DNA of 64,000 nucleotides from positions 1,550,001 to 1,614,000 of the forward strand of contig QUOL01000003.1 in assembly GCA_009761415.1 (NCBI GenBank). Direction: 5' to 3'. The stretch is from Sarcomyxa edulis (lineage: Eukaryota; Basidiomycota; Agaricomycetes; Agaricales; Mycenaceae). A program made the translations under genes and the position numbers. Below the pieces are notes generated by a model. The model saw only the letters and a program-made list of their open reading frames with translations. It was not told the origin of the DNA and ran no database searches. This document shows, piece by piece, positions 1-13,803 of this stretch. Within the stretch, counting starts at the first letter, position 1. Each line of letters opens with the position of its first letter.

Positions 1-102
1 TACTCAGTCCTCGTCCTCTCTTATAAATTGATGTACTGGCCTTGATCATCCCCAGGCTTACATTCGATCTCCCATCTCCACCCAGTACTCAGGTGCCCAA
101 GG

Positions 103-1561
103 ATGGCCACCAACGAATCGCCCAACGCTGTCCAAATCCCGGAAACATCGATAGGCCCACACGAGCAGCCGGCGAGTAACGAGGACAGCGCGCCTGTTTC
201 TCGGAAGAATAGAGTCATACTGGTTGGCATCGGGTGCCTCTCCTATATTTGATCGTGGAATTGCACAGTGGTTTGACCTCTTTTTGTTGTGCTTGCAGTG
301 GAGCGACATGTTCGGGCAAAACGACTCTTGCAAAGTTGTTGAACCGTGTCCTGCCGAATAGTCTAATTGTGCACGAGGATGTACGTCTCTTATCATGTCT
401 TCTGGTTGTCATCCGTTGTTCACGTCTCTCGGGGAACTGTCGAACAGGACTTTGCACCGGTGAGTGCATACTCCGTGTTGTTCCGAGATGAACATGTAGT
501 AACTTCCCTCGCGTCTACTTAGCCTCAGGAGAAGATTCCAATGCACCCTGTGTATAACGTGCAGGATTGGGACTCGCCTGCTGGAGCGATCGATTGGCCG
601 AGGTTGGTGGAGTTCGCAAAGGGTGTGAAGGAGAATGGCGTGATACCAGGTGACCACCAGAGTCACGAATGGATGAATGAACAGAGTCAGAGGGAGTTTG
701 AAGAACGCGAGAGAATACGACAAGAGAGTCAGAATAGGCTAGATACTTTCCGGACGGAGAAGGAGAGACAGAGAGATGAGGTTGAAGCTGTCATACGGAA
801 GTGGAGTGCGGTCTTCCAGGATCTGCTACGAGATAGAGCTAGTCATGCGGAGGAGAAGATAGTATGGGGACTCGTTGACGGTTTCCTGCTGTATTGGAAT
901 CAGGTGCGTTCACGGTGTTTTCTCAGATGTCCGCTCTGATGGCATCCCTTTTTGCTAGGACGTTATAGATCAGTTGGATGTACATATATTTCTGAGAGTG
1001 CCGCACGACGTGCTGAAGAAGAGACGGCACGAGCGGCATGGATATCACACCGCAGGTGAGTGACAGTAGCTCAGTTATCGATGCCTCGATGGCTCTTCGA
1101 CTAACTCTCTCTCCTACAATTCTCGGCATTCTCTTCATTTAATCGCGAACCTACTACTGGATATATCTCTGGTTCGATGTAATTGCTCTTCTTGACGCGG
1201 CGACCATCCTTCTATCTACTTGTACGTGCGTTGCGGAATCTTCTACTCGCATCCAATCCGTCCACTGTGCTGACCTGTTGATTGCCACAATGGAGTGCAA
1301 TCCGATGCAGAAGGATCTCTATGGAAGGACCCGCCTCACTACTGGGAGCAAATAGTCTACCCAGCGTACGTCGAAGCCCACCAAGGGCTCTTCGAAGGAG
1401 GGGACGTCGAGCATGGGAAACCCAAGTCTTCGAGCGAGAGTACTCCGAGGGTGGACGATCTATTACTGATAGAAGGAACCGAGATTGGAATGGCGGAGAT
1501 GCTAGACAGATGTTGCAAGATTTTGGAGGAGTTGGTGCAGCGGAAGCGTATCAACATTTAG
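103..1561 (+). CDS. NRK1: Nicotinamide riboside kinase (NRK-type, NAD salvage)
   Basis: The protein should phosphorylate nicotinamide riboside to NMN in the cytosol (uridine-kinase-like P-loop fold). The model has exons 103-233, 299-380, 448-459, 523-903, 959-1055 and 1311-1561. It totals 954 nt, an exact multiple of three (317 aa). The Walker A reads GGATCSGKTT near residue 44 and is rebuilt only by splicing across the first intron. It is followed by the family stretches HED-DFAPPQEK, the HPVYNVQDWDSP segment, VWGLVDGFLLY, RHGYHTA and the DPPHYWEQIVYPAY box. Exon 3 is only 12 nt (DFAP). The acceptor of the last exon is uncertain: 1311 follows a CAG, while an upstream acceptor 15 nt earlier keeps the same frame and adds five residues. 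The last intron (about 255 nt) is long for this window. The ATG at 103 is the first in frame and gives a 30-40 residue leader before the P-loop. Confidence 0.88.
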
Positions 1562-1955
1562 AGCCCCTCTAATGCAAATCCCGGCAATGTAGTTGGTGCC
1601 ATGGGGTGATCTTGCCTTCTGATTCTGAGGGGTTGACCGGCTGTAACAACACAAAGAGTAGAATTTTGGGTGAGATTCAGCGCCGATGACGGATCTTGAC
1701 GGTGCTAGTGGGTGCACATATCGGGGAAGACGGGCGGCTATTCCGGCAATGGGACCGTATTATTACCGAAATAGGAGGTATGCAAGGGGGCACCGGGACC
1801 AAAAATGCGGGGAAATTTAAAATCACATGCTAAAGTAGGCAAGTGGGCTTCATCAACGCCGGATCTGTGATTGGTCGTTTGCGGGTATAAGACTGACCCG
1901 GGCAACATACCCACCTCTTTCATCCCTCCATCCATCTATCCAACTCATATCTCAA
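1562..1955. other. Intergenic: NRK 3' end and fumarate reductase promoter
   Basis: No coding sequence is seen here. A TATA-like GGGTATAAG lies near 1884, about 70 nt before the fumarate reductase ATG, and a pyrimidine-rich tract runs up to that start. Confidence 0.5.
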
Positions 1956-4047
<2,092 letters not shown>

Positions 4048-4842
4048 ATGGTGTGGTTATTCTTTGTTATCTTTGCAAAACTAGAACGAGGTCTCGTTCC
4101 TTCATACCACTCCAGTTATTTTTATCTTCCTGCCTACCTACTATGATGCTTTCGTACTTTGCATGTGGATATGACCATGTAATATAATGTATCTTCCTCA
4201 ATCAATCTCGCACAATTCTTACTTTCCTCTGCTTTGCTTCTGCCTCATTGCCTCTCAACAAGGAGCAAAGGAAAGCGAAGCCAAAGGGCTTTCCTCGTAA
4301 CACGTACAAATATAGAATCGGGCCACCATTCGGCCATCTCCGACGGCTCCAAGTCGAAATCTTCATCGTTGCTTCATCGAGCGCGACTTGAGCGCGACTC
4401 AAAACGATATGCTACTCTCATATTGCTCTCATCGCTTCATGTGGTATACCTCTCCAAGTTGGTAAACCACATTAGCGCTACCAACAACACAACGCGCGGG
4501 TAGCACCTGGTAACACGACCCCAAGGGTCAACGAATGTCTGTGTGTTTACTCCTTCCTTCGGGCGCCCCGTATTGGCCCCACTCTGTTTAATCCTGGCTC
4601 GATGGTGCACGGCCCTGATGTATCCCCAGGCCAACTTTGACCGGTAGTGAAATAAAAGGTGGCCTGATGCTGTTGGATTCCTCAAGCTAGTCTTCACCCC
4701 CGTCTCACCTCCGGCAGGTCCTCCTCTAATCAGCAAGCAAGTCTTGTCTGATCTCTCTAGTTCTTTCATATACTTCAAACGAACGAACAGTCCGTCATCA
4801 GCCTATCTACTCGTCACTCACTCCTTCGTTCACGAATTTCTA
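4048..4842. other. Intergenic: 3' end of fumarate reductase and promoter of secreted repeat protein
   Basis: No convincing exon is present. A TATA-like AATAAAAGG at about 4651 lies roughly 190 nt upstream of the next ATG. The segment just before that ATG is pyrimidine-rich. Confidence 0.45.
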
Positions 4843-5592
4843 ATGCGATTCTACCGTACCCCCATCATCATCGTCACATGTGCAGTCTTTGCACGAGCCA
4901 CATTGATACCACGATCAGAGTTCCTCGAACGCTTAGATGCTCGACACTCTGCCCTCGCTCGCGAGAAGGCTGCTCGCAATGAAACACCCGATGCAGTACC
5001 CAAAGCTAGTACGACTGCCGTTCGTAGAGACAACTATCCCCGTATGCACACAAGGGCGTTTAATCCGATCGATGACGAATCAGTGATGTATCGCAGTGAA
5101 GAAATACGCGATACAGTAGCTGCAGATGCCGAAAGGGACTACGAAACTCGACAACAACCTAGGTCATTCTATGTCCTTGATAGGGCCTTGCCTGACCATC
5201 AGAAAGCTCGTGACGTACCCCATATTGACCCTTATGATAACGACTACCGTGTGCGAGGACACCTCGTAGAGAGAGAGGACGTGGTATATCGAGAAGAATT
5301 GGATGGGCTCGAGGAGCGTTATGTAGTGGTTTCTGAGTATAGTCCTCGACGCCACGCAAGGTCTTTCCATATAGGTGATGGAGACCTCTCACTTCGTCGC
5401 GCTACCCCCGATGAACGTCATCATGCCGCCAGTACTTCTGATTATCAGGCTCGCGCGCATCCGAGGGCGTTCCGTTTCGGTGATGGCGACCTTCTTTCGC
5501 GTCATGTTATTCAGGAGGCGCCTCCCCGTGGGCTCCAGGCTCGTACTCATCCCCGTTCGTTTCTCACCAGTGGATCTATTCCATCATGGTGA
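4843..5592 (+). CDS. Secreted degenerate-repeat protein of unknown function
   Basis: This is an uninterrupted 249-aa ORF starting at the first true ATG in the frame (upstream codons lack ATG). Residues 1-20 (MRFYRTPIIIVTCAVFARAT) resemble a signal peptide. The mature part has no cysteine, is rich in Arg, Asp, Glu and His, and is hydrophilic. A motif of the form Y-x-x-R-x-[HQ]-x-R-[AS]-F recurs at about residues 65-73, 100-109, 166-175, 201-210 and 231-240, with 30-35 residue spacing. There is a worn copy near 130-140. Copies 3 and 4 share a following I/F-GDGDL-S stretch. I recognise no family. Possible roles include a secreted structural or peptide-precursor protein cut at basic sites; that is speculation. 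An RR pair occurs at 61-62 and again in copy 3, but no regular KR Kex2 site is seen. Confidence 0.7.
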   Translation: MRFYRTPIIIVTCAVFARATLIPRSEFLERLDARHSALAREKAARNETPDAVPKASTTAVRRDNYPRMHTRAFNPIDDESVMYRSEEIRDTVAADAERDYETRQQPRSFYVLDRALPDHQKARDVPHIDPYDNDYRVRGHLVEREDVVYREELDGLEERYVVVSEYSPRRHARSFHIGDGDLSLRRATPDERHHAASTSDYQARAHPRAFRFGDGDLLSRHVIQEAPPRGLQARTHPRSFLTSGSIPSW

Positions 5593-6747
5593 GTCGTAAT
5601 TGATAGTGATACTGATCCGATTCATACTCACAGAATTCATGTAGATAGAACTCCTGGCTTGTAAACGATAGTTTTGTATAATACCAAAGAGACATGCGGA
5701 TGTTCCGACTATGGAGTGAAAATCACCTTGACATATCTAGTTACACCTCACCTATCGAGGCTGACTATAGTCAGTATCAAGTTCCGTGAACAGTTGATGA
5801 GTGGCCTGGTAAACATCAGTTCGTACGGGCCTCCACTGAAAATCATGGAGGACAGTGCGAATACGGGAATCACAAGGTTCTCAGAGGATTCACCGCGATC
5901 ACCGATCACTTCAAGCATGCGTATAGTATGGCCATCAAACCATCCCCGAACTCAATTTTTATGTTCTTCATGTCTGTTGGCATCACGTCAGTCCACGCAA
6001 ACTTCACCAAAATGACAAGAGCTCACTATAAGATCAGTGGAGATATCTACCCAGTGCAAGTCGCAGTAAACGCGAAAGTTATCGAGAGGTGCTAGAGCGT
6101 ACTATTTGTAACCTCAGGCTCGGCCTCTTGACAAATTGATGGATAAATTATAGGTTCCTTTCCTTGCGACCATCTGATACAGTCATTCTCGGTTGTAACT
6201 TAGATCCCCCCTCGACCTTAGAGTTTTTGTTTCTAGCCGCGAGTGGGGAAGCAAGTAGATCGAGTGAAGAAGAGGTGAGTCGGATTAACGGTAGACGTAC
6301 GTACGAAGAATGGGTTCTGAGTTCGACGGAGGCTTTCAATAATAATTCGGTCCGAGGACAAAATTGGAAATTCACGGACACAATTATACCGCGTAAACCT
6401 GTCATTGGGCTGAGACAAAATGATCTCCCATTAATATTCGTCCTGATATGATGGGTGCCATTACGCCACCGTGCCGTGGCGGACGACAACTAAGCCATTG
6501 AGGGGGGGAGATAGCTACAAAATGTTGCGGGTACGGATGAGAAGTCGGCATTTTCTGAAGGCTAGTTGGTCTGAGGAACGCCTAGATACCGACGAAAGGG
6601 TAAGATGGATGGTAGTTGGTGTCTAGCCTGTCTTGGAAGGATTGCGTGTGAGTTGGTAACTACACACATACCAAAAGTCTAAACAGCGAATCCTTTCCTT
6701 CGATTGTGCTATCCGGCTATAAGTTGCAGACGGATCCATGTTACACC
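5593..6747. other. Gene-free stretch
   Basis: Short open frames exist (about 5674-6015 and 6164-6451, +). They show no family similarity I can recognise and no convincing splice structure. A purine-rich GAGGGGGGGAG tract is near 6500. The last few hundred bases should hold the promoter of the following G-alpha-like gene. Confidence 0.4.
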
Positions 6748-8990
6748 ATGCCCTCTCTTTTTCTCCCCAAGTCCATGTCGCGTATCCCTTTGCAGCTCTC
6801 GTCGACTGCGCCAGACCCCATCGCTTTGCTCCTACAGCCTCCAAAGAATGAAACTCCAGAACAACGAACTGAACGAGAAAAGCAGGAGCACGCAGCTCGA
6901 GTGATTTCGCACAACATAGACGAGCAGATACGAGCCGAGAGGATTGCCTTGAAGAAAGCCAAAAAGCCGGTCAAAGTTTTGGTGCGTGTTCGAATTCCGT
7001 ACATCCTCCGCAAATGGAGCACTGACGAGTGGCGCCATTGGGCTCGTCCTAGATTCTCGGGCAATCCGAAAGCGGGAAATCTACCATTCTGAAAAGTAGG
7101 CAGGATTTCGAGTTGTATCATGATCTGTTCCAGGACCTTGACATTGACGTCGACGCGGTTGGAACTCTTTTCGATTGATTTTTTTTACAGATTTTCAGCT
7201 TGCGTATAATTACGATGCATGGCTCGACGAACGCGCTTCTTGGCGAGCAGTCGTTCATCTCAACCTCGTCCGTTCAGTGAATTTGATCATGGATCTAGTT
7301 TCCGAAGAAATGTCGCGTAGCCCCAACTATCCATATCCTAGTCCAGTCTCAAGCTCCTTGCCTAGTGCTGCATCTCCTTTCCCTGATTCTGACTCCAGTG
7401 ACGGAGACCTGGACTTGGACCTCCCACCTTTGCCTTTCACAGAAAAGCACAAAATGTTGAAATTACGTTTAGGACCTCTTCGCGAAGTCCAGAATGATTT
7501 GGAGCTTCGACTCGGTGCAGCGGCGACAGAACCAGAAGACTCGGCCGCCAGCGATGCCTTTTCCACTTCGGGGTCATGTACATCATCCCACGTTTACCAA
7601 ACCAACAAGCCTCGTTCCTCCCGAGAATTCTTCGTTACTTCTAGCTCTGGGTGGAAAAGTACGCTCAACAAAGTCCGACCACGAATATCTTCGAGCAGTC
7701 CTGATCTCGAAAATAACAAGACACGGCTGCGTAGACGTGCTCGACACGCGGATGACGTTGCAGATGTTATCTGCGGTTGCAAGGACGACATCCAGGCGTT
7801 GTGGTCTGACGATATGGTCCAAGAACTTTTGAGAAGGCGGAATCTACGATTGGAAGAATCTTCTGGATTGTAAGCTTTGTCGTCATCATCTCCACACGGG
7901 ACCGTTATCTTATATTTGGGCTATCGTAAGTTTTCTGCAGGATGTAGACCGCATTGCGAGCGAAAACGTGAGGCCCCTCCCTGTTTTGCTGACCCTGCAC
8001 TCACTATTTCATAGTATGAACCTTCAGACAAGGACGTTGTTCGTGCACGATTGCGTAGGTCGTCCAATTTTGGTTCTAGTAAAGCTGCTGAACTCATTTT
8101 CCCCCAAGGCACGGTTGGCGTACAGACGTATCGTTTCAAGATAGGTGATTGTTCTCATACCATCGTTTTTGATCAGATGATATTGACATCTTCAGGAGAA
8201 AAACGGGACGATTGGATCATGTACGATGTCGCGGGAGCGAGGACGAGTGTCAGGCCATCTTCTTTTGCCGACGTATTCCATTCATTAACCGTGTTCCATC
8301 CAGCGTGCAGCCTGGCTACCTTATTTCGAAGACCGTCAGTCAAGTCTTCCATGTACCGAGTATCATGCATTTACCTGTTTTTATTACAGTGAACGCCGTC
8401 ATTTTCTTAGCCCCGATATCTTGTTTCGACGAGCAACTTGCTGAAGACAGCCGCATCAACCGCTTGCAGGATAGCTTCTATATCTGGAAAACGATATGCT
8501 CAAGTGAAGTATTGGCACACGTCCAGCTCATTCTACTTCTGAACAAGTGTGACTTGCTGGAAAAGAAGCTGAGAGATGGGAAAGTCCTCGTAAAGGACTA
8601 TATTCCCTCGTTCAAAGAGAGAAGCAACGATTATAAGACGGTTGCATATTGTGAGCTTTTAGCTTATACTTTGTGATCGTCGCTCACTTCGAACGTGCAC
8701 AGATTTCCGATCATACTTCAGGGAACTATTAGTCCAGCATACCAAGGGCACCAAACCGCGAGACTTCTTCCCACATTTCACCAATGCTACCGTAAGACTT
8801 TCCGTTGCATTCCTTCTCTACGACTCTAGCTCACCACGTCTCAGAATACGAATGAAACGGCGACGACTCTCAGTGCTGGTAATGCATCCCTTCCACTCGT
8901 GCCGCTCCAATCTGTTTGACTCACCCTTTTCCCCTTCAAGTTCAAGAGACCATCGTTCGGAATGAGCTGAGAGATGCAGACTTCATATAA
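6748..8990 (+). CDS. Divergent G-protein alpha subunit-like GTPase, copy A
   Basis: This looks like a heterotrimeric G-alpha with a large insertion in the helical domain. The spliced protein shows the P-loop LGQSESGKSTILKNF, switch I RLRTVG (Arg and Thr retained; rebuilt by removing an intron of about 58 nt before 8109), NKCD, and a TNAT..T G5-like stretch followed by the C-terminal helix ending NELRDADFI. The switch II box is DVAGAR where canonical G-alpha has DVGGQR. The catalytic Gln is therefore Ala (codon 8237-8239). A Ser/Asp/Pro-rich insertion (about 7315-7700) separates the P-loop from switch I. There is no N-terminal MGxxxS myristoylation motif. Several acceptors are AAG rather than CAG, for example before FFLQDVDRI near 7930. 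The start at 6748 is uncertain; an in-frame Met at 6775 is an alternative. It is a tandem paralogue of the next gene. Confidence 0.8.
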
Positions 8991-9468
8991 TGGAGCTGTA
9001 TAAACGGCTCTCAATGCTCATCGTTCATCTCGGACCTCTCAATATTTGCCCGGTATTTTGCTGATTGGAATCTGTATTTTGCTATCTGTATTTGTTTCTA
9101 CACTCCATCTAATCCTATATACCATCATTTAGTCCTGTCCAGACGCTTGACTGTAGAATCGCCACGTGAAGTCCTGAACAGTCCTCCAACTCCGGTGACA
9201 GGCTTTACAAGAATCAGCCGGGCTTACAACTCACCGTGAGGCAGATTGGCTGCATGCGTCAACCATAACGACTCGTTATAGTGACTGGGTAAAATAATCT
9301 TACACAATATCGTACAGGTAATGCTGCCGTAATGACGATAGCAGTCTGTTCAATTCATTCACTGTCACCATGATACCGATTGATCTGCTCACAAAAGCGC
9401 TGCTGCGATGAATCCCACAACAGCTTCGCCAACTTACCTCGATTTCACGACGCGTCTGCTCTCTGGAT
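8991..9468. other. Intergenic between the two G-alpha-like genes
   Basis: No coding exon was found in this 478-bp spacer. It is T-rich after the copy A stop and should contain the 3' end of copy A and the promoter of copy B. Confidence 0.45.
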
Positions 9469-11401
9469 ATGCTACGGTCTCGCAGTCCAGATCCTTTAAC
9501 ATTGGCCATCGCCCCTCCTGCCAACGAGACTGCTCAGCAGCGAATCGCGCGAGAAGCAGAGGAGGAGAGGAAGAGGCAGATCAGTGCCAGCATCGATGCG
9601 GAGATCAAGGCTGAGAAGGCGGCTTTGAAGAAGAGGGGGAAGCAGATAAAAGTCCTGGTACTTGGTCAGAGCAATAGCGGTATGTTCGCGTTACCTTCTG
9701 GAAGAATTTGAGGTTTATCAGACGCGTCTTCGGTTCCTCAGGAAAATCCACGACCATTAAAAGTGTGTCGTTTTACGATTTTGATGGTTTTCTGATCTGA
9801 CGTGTCCCAATTTGTTTAGACTTCCAGCTGACATATGGACATCGCGGATGGGTGGAGGAACGTGGTTCGTGGCGCGCCATAATACTCCTGAACTTGATCA
9901 GTTCAGTCAACAAGATATTCGATATTTTGTTGGGAGAAGAGCCACCTCTGTTACCTGGCTTCTCCGATGGAATGCCGCTATATAGTCGCTCTTCCATTCA
10001 ACTTCCTGGTGACGCCATGGCCTTGAAATTGAGATTGGATCCTCTACGAGATGTTCAGAGGACGCTTGAGTCGTTGCTTCTCTCCAGTGCTCTCGACTCC
10101 CCACCACCAGAGCCAGCGGATGCTGCTCCGGCTACCGGCAAGAGTACGCCACAGAGACGCCAGTTTTCTGTCGTTTCGAATACCGGATGGAAGCGCGTCT
10201 TGAACAACTTCAAACCCCAAAATACTAGATCTAAGCAGGCCTCTATCGATAAACTGCAGAGCATCATGAGCACGGCAATTCCTTTCCGGGACGATATCAA
10301 AGCTCTGTGGTCGGACAAGGAAGTCCAAAGCGCCCTGAGAAATCACAGTACGATGCTCGAAGATTCTGCTGGATAGTACGTAGCCATTGGTTCGAGTTTT
10401 CTGCGTCCTGCCACTGATCGATCCTCTAGTTTCCTCAATAATGTCGGCCGCATCCTCTCTGCTACGTATGAACCCCAGGATGACGATATCATACGGTCTA
10501 GACTCGTCACCAATGGAGTCCAGGAGCACCATTTTATCATAGATAGTCCGTATACCCTATTCTAACCTTCCCTTCCTCATTGATTCGAGTTAATCCATGC
10601 AGGTAAAATTGAACTCGTGCTCTACGATGTTGCAGGGTGAGCTCCGCCTTCTATAATGTCTTCATTCTTCGAGACACTGATCATTCTTGTGCGGTATAGT
10701 TCTCGAACATCCGTTCGTTCTTATCTACTCTCTTAAAGGTTTAGTCAAGACGCTGATGACCGATGCAGCGTCATACTTGGGTTCCCTACTTCGAAGAAGT
10801 CAACGCCATCCTCTTTTTGGCTCCTCTCAGCTGTTATGATCAGACCCTTGAAGAGGACCACCGTGTCAATCGCCTAGAAGACAGCTTATATTTGTGGAAA
10901 TATATATGTGCCAACAAGATTCTGGCGAAAGTCCAGCTCATCCTCCTTCTCAACAAGTGCGACATTTTGCAAAGGAAGCTTGAAGCCGGGACCAGTAGAG
11001 TCCGAGACTATTTTGCAGAATTCGGTGACAGAGCTAATGAGTTCGTCGCAGTGACTAAATGTAGGAGTTCACAGCTTCTTCTTATCGCATCGATCTTAGT
11101 CTGATATAACCTCTACAGACTTCCGGGATGTTTTCAAACTTATTGTCAACAAGTATACCCCCGAACGCGTGCTATATTCTCACTTTACCTCGGTCGTCGT
11201 ATGTACACCGTGTTGATATTTGTCTCGTCATGCTGTTGACCCATTACCCATTTTCAGGATACGCAGGCAACTGCAGTCACAGTCATAGCAGGTGCGTACG
11301 GTTATATCAGCCAACTATCTCACATCTCATTTCGGGTCTTTGTCCATGCAGTCCAGGACGCAATCGTTCGAAATAATATGACCAATGCGGGATTGATGTA
11401 A
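9469..11401 (+). CDS. Divergent G-protein alpha subunit-like GTPase, copy B
   Basis: Tandem paralogue of copy A, with the same order of motifs and largely the same intron placement. The P-loop is split by two introns and reads LGQSNSGKSTTIKNF. It is followed by the WVEERGSWRAI helix, EDSAGYFLNNVGRI, switch I SRLVTNG with Arg and Thr in place, DVAGSRTSRHTWVPYFEE, NKCD, TSVVDT and the C-terminal NNMTNAGLM. The switch II catalytic Gln is Ser here (codon 10701-10703), so both copies lack it. The helical-domain insertion is shorter than in copy A (about 9930-10200). There is no myristoylation motif at the N-terminus. Such divergent G-alpha expansions are known in mushroom genomes. Whether they couple to receptors is unknown. 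Confidence 0.82.
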
Positions 11402-11714
11402 CCTCACCGGTACGTGTTATGCACTATCGAGCCACTGATATAGATATTGACAAGCCCCCACCAGACGGCCGTTACTCGAGATCTCTGCGTACCTTCAAAT
11501 TTTAGTCGGCGTGTCTCTAGATTGAGTTTGAGCTTTATGACTTGTCACATATACCCCTAGAATCTTATTTAATCACTTACCTGACCATTTGTTCCGCTCT
11601 CATTAGTAACGTGTCTGAAAAGCTATCATCCGTGTCCATTGTGCCATCCTTTTTAGAATAAGATAACAGACCGTGTACCATTCGTATCTTGATAAATAAA
11701 AAATCCACCGCGAT
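11402..11714. other. Convergent 3' spacer
   Basis: AT-rich spacer between the stop of the second G-alpha-like gene (+) and the stop of the dipeptidase (-). No gene is seen. Confidence 0.45.
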
Positions 11715-13803
11715 CTACAGCTCCAAATGTGAAACGGGAATGTCCGTCCTCTTATCATACAGATCGTATGCGACAGGTGCTCCTGCAGCTTGAAGGTCGA
11801 GGGCTACCTGCTCTGCGCCTTCAAAGACACGCAAGAGATTGGCTCCTGTGAGTCCAGCTAGTTCGTATTGGTTCCATCCGCGTTTGTATAATTCTGCGAT
11901 CTGAGGGACAGACCGTGAGTAAGCACCTTTTCTCATCCCTGGAAGATAGAAGAGATCGATGACTTACAAGTGCGGGGTATTTGGAAACGTCCTCTAGACC
12001 GACGGGGACGGACGCAATGCCATCGAAATCACTGCCAATCCCGACGCTAGAAAATGCATGGCTCAGTATCATTACAACGTACAGGACAACGTAGTCAATT
12101 TACTGTTTCTTGCCGGCCACCTTGGCGATATGCTCAACGTGGTCGGCAATGATGTCAACGGTTGCGTTGCCAGGATTGGCTACGAATACTGGGAAGAAAT
12201 TGACCTGTTTGCAAGATATTTTTATATAGTCTGCTGCTATTTTGAGGACGCAATGCGACATACCATGACCACCCCGTCTGTCTGCCCTTCACCAGTCCCA
12301 ATGAGCTGAAGGACTTCATCAGGAACATTTCGGGCGTGTCCATGGATCGCCCTGGCCGACGAATGCGACCATATGACAGGCGCTTTGGTATGTTTCAGTG
12401 CTTGAGTAGCCGTGGCATCTGAGGTGTGTGAGAGGTCGACAAGGACACCTATGCGATTCATTTCTTCGATTAGACGGAGACCGAGGAAGCTTTGCACCAG
12501 TATTCAGTTGTAAGTCCCAAACGGGCAGTTCCCTCCAGCCGGGTTCACAACTCACCTGAGACCTCCGTGTAGAGGTGGCGTATTTAGCTCGTACCCGCAT
12601 GAATCGGCGAATGCATTATGGCACGAGTGCGTCAATGTGACATAGCGCACTCCTAGCGCATGGTACTGACGAAGAACAGAGAGGGAGTTACCAAGTTGGT
12701 GTCCCCTGAGGACACTCGGAGCATTAGACACCGTGGTCATGACTTTGTCTATCGTTGCTTACCCTTCGACGCCGAGGAGACTTGCTATTTTCCCGTCGGT
12801 TATGGACGACCTTATGTCCTCCGAACTAAGAGCGTATTTGAATGTCTTTATGTGGGATGAACCATGTAAGATTAGAGCATCGAAGATGGATGATACACGC
12901 ACGTCAGGATATTTGTCAATCAACTGTTTTGAGATATCGATTTGCTCCAGGGTGTCACTGATGAGATGTATATATGAACATCGATGAGAATCTGGCATGT
13001 ATTGCAGACGCACCGAACGCGCCAGGTTGCAGTGGTAAAATCTTCACCCTCTGCTTCCGGATCTGGACAATCAACGTATACTGACCTATATACGGAAGAA
13101 TAAGCTAAAGACAAGCTAGAACAGCAGAATCATTCTTACCAGAAAAAGCCACCGACTTTCCCAGCTCTGAGACGGGGGATATCGACGTGACCTGGCATTT
13201 CGGACTCGAGGTCAACTGCAGACGCGTTGTTGGCATAGCGGGCGCGAACCAGTATAGGAAGGTCTACATGAAACCGCGCAGTCAGAATACACTATGATAG
13301 GCTAGATAACCAATGAAAAAATCATGACTGACCAATATGACCATCCTGAACAAATTGACAGTTTAGTGTGTCGACCTCATCTTCAATAGATATAGGCTAC
13401 GCACGATAACGGGAGCCTTGTCCATTATTATCAGTGCAGCCGCCATAGGATCCTTTGGCAGACGTCCCAGCCATGGGTATAGTGGATCGGGAAGTTTATC
13501 CTGGAAGAGCAATACCACTACTAACCCGGCGATAAACAGTAAAGTGAGCAAGGTCCAGATGATAGCGCGGACCAGGAGGTTATGTCGAGACGGTCGTGTG
13601 TCTTCTTCGTGCGCCCCGTTCCCGTTTTCGAGGAGAGGGGTCGTTTCGTTAGTCGTAGTAAACAATAGAGATTGCGCGAGGCCTAGGATAACTGCCTGGG
13701 TGATTTGAGGTGTTGGGTCCGAGTTGGTGTTACCGGCCTCTGGTTCCGGTGTCGAAGGAGTAGGAATCTTGGGGCTCGAACTCTGTGAACTGGAACGAGC
13801 CAT
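11715..13803 (-). CDS. Membrane-anchored dipeptidase, peptidase family M19
   Basis: Zinc dipeptidase of the renal dipeptidase family, hydrolysing dipeptides. The N-terminal part is Ser/Pro-rich, carries a [11 protein letters not shown] stretch, and is followed by one hydrophobic segment (about residues 75-97 from the Met at 13803). This gives a type II membrane anchor. The catalytic domain then follows in order: the zinc ligands HxD in DGHIDLP, the bridging Glu in LLGVEG, His in LTHSCHN, His in VDLSHTS, and the Asp of GIGSDFDG. It ends ...SHLEL. All five expected ligand motifs are visible, so it is probably active. It is split by many short introns, one of which separates KAPVI from DGHID. 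The true start is debatable because the frame stays open upstream to 14019 (see the next feature). Confidence 0.88.

Noticed and set aside
4744..4842. Longer start for the secreted repeat protein
   Set aside because: The upstream codons contain no ATG; the frame opens at a non-ATG codon, and starting at 4843 gives a clean signal peptide.
7860..7935. Apparent premature stop in G-alpha-like copy A after SSG
   Set aside because: A GTAAGC donor and an AAG acceptor just before TTTTCTGCAG rebuild FFLQDVDRI in frame.
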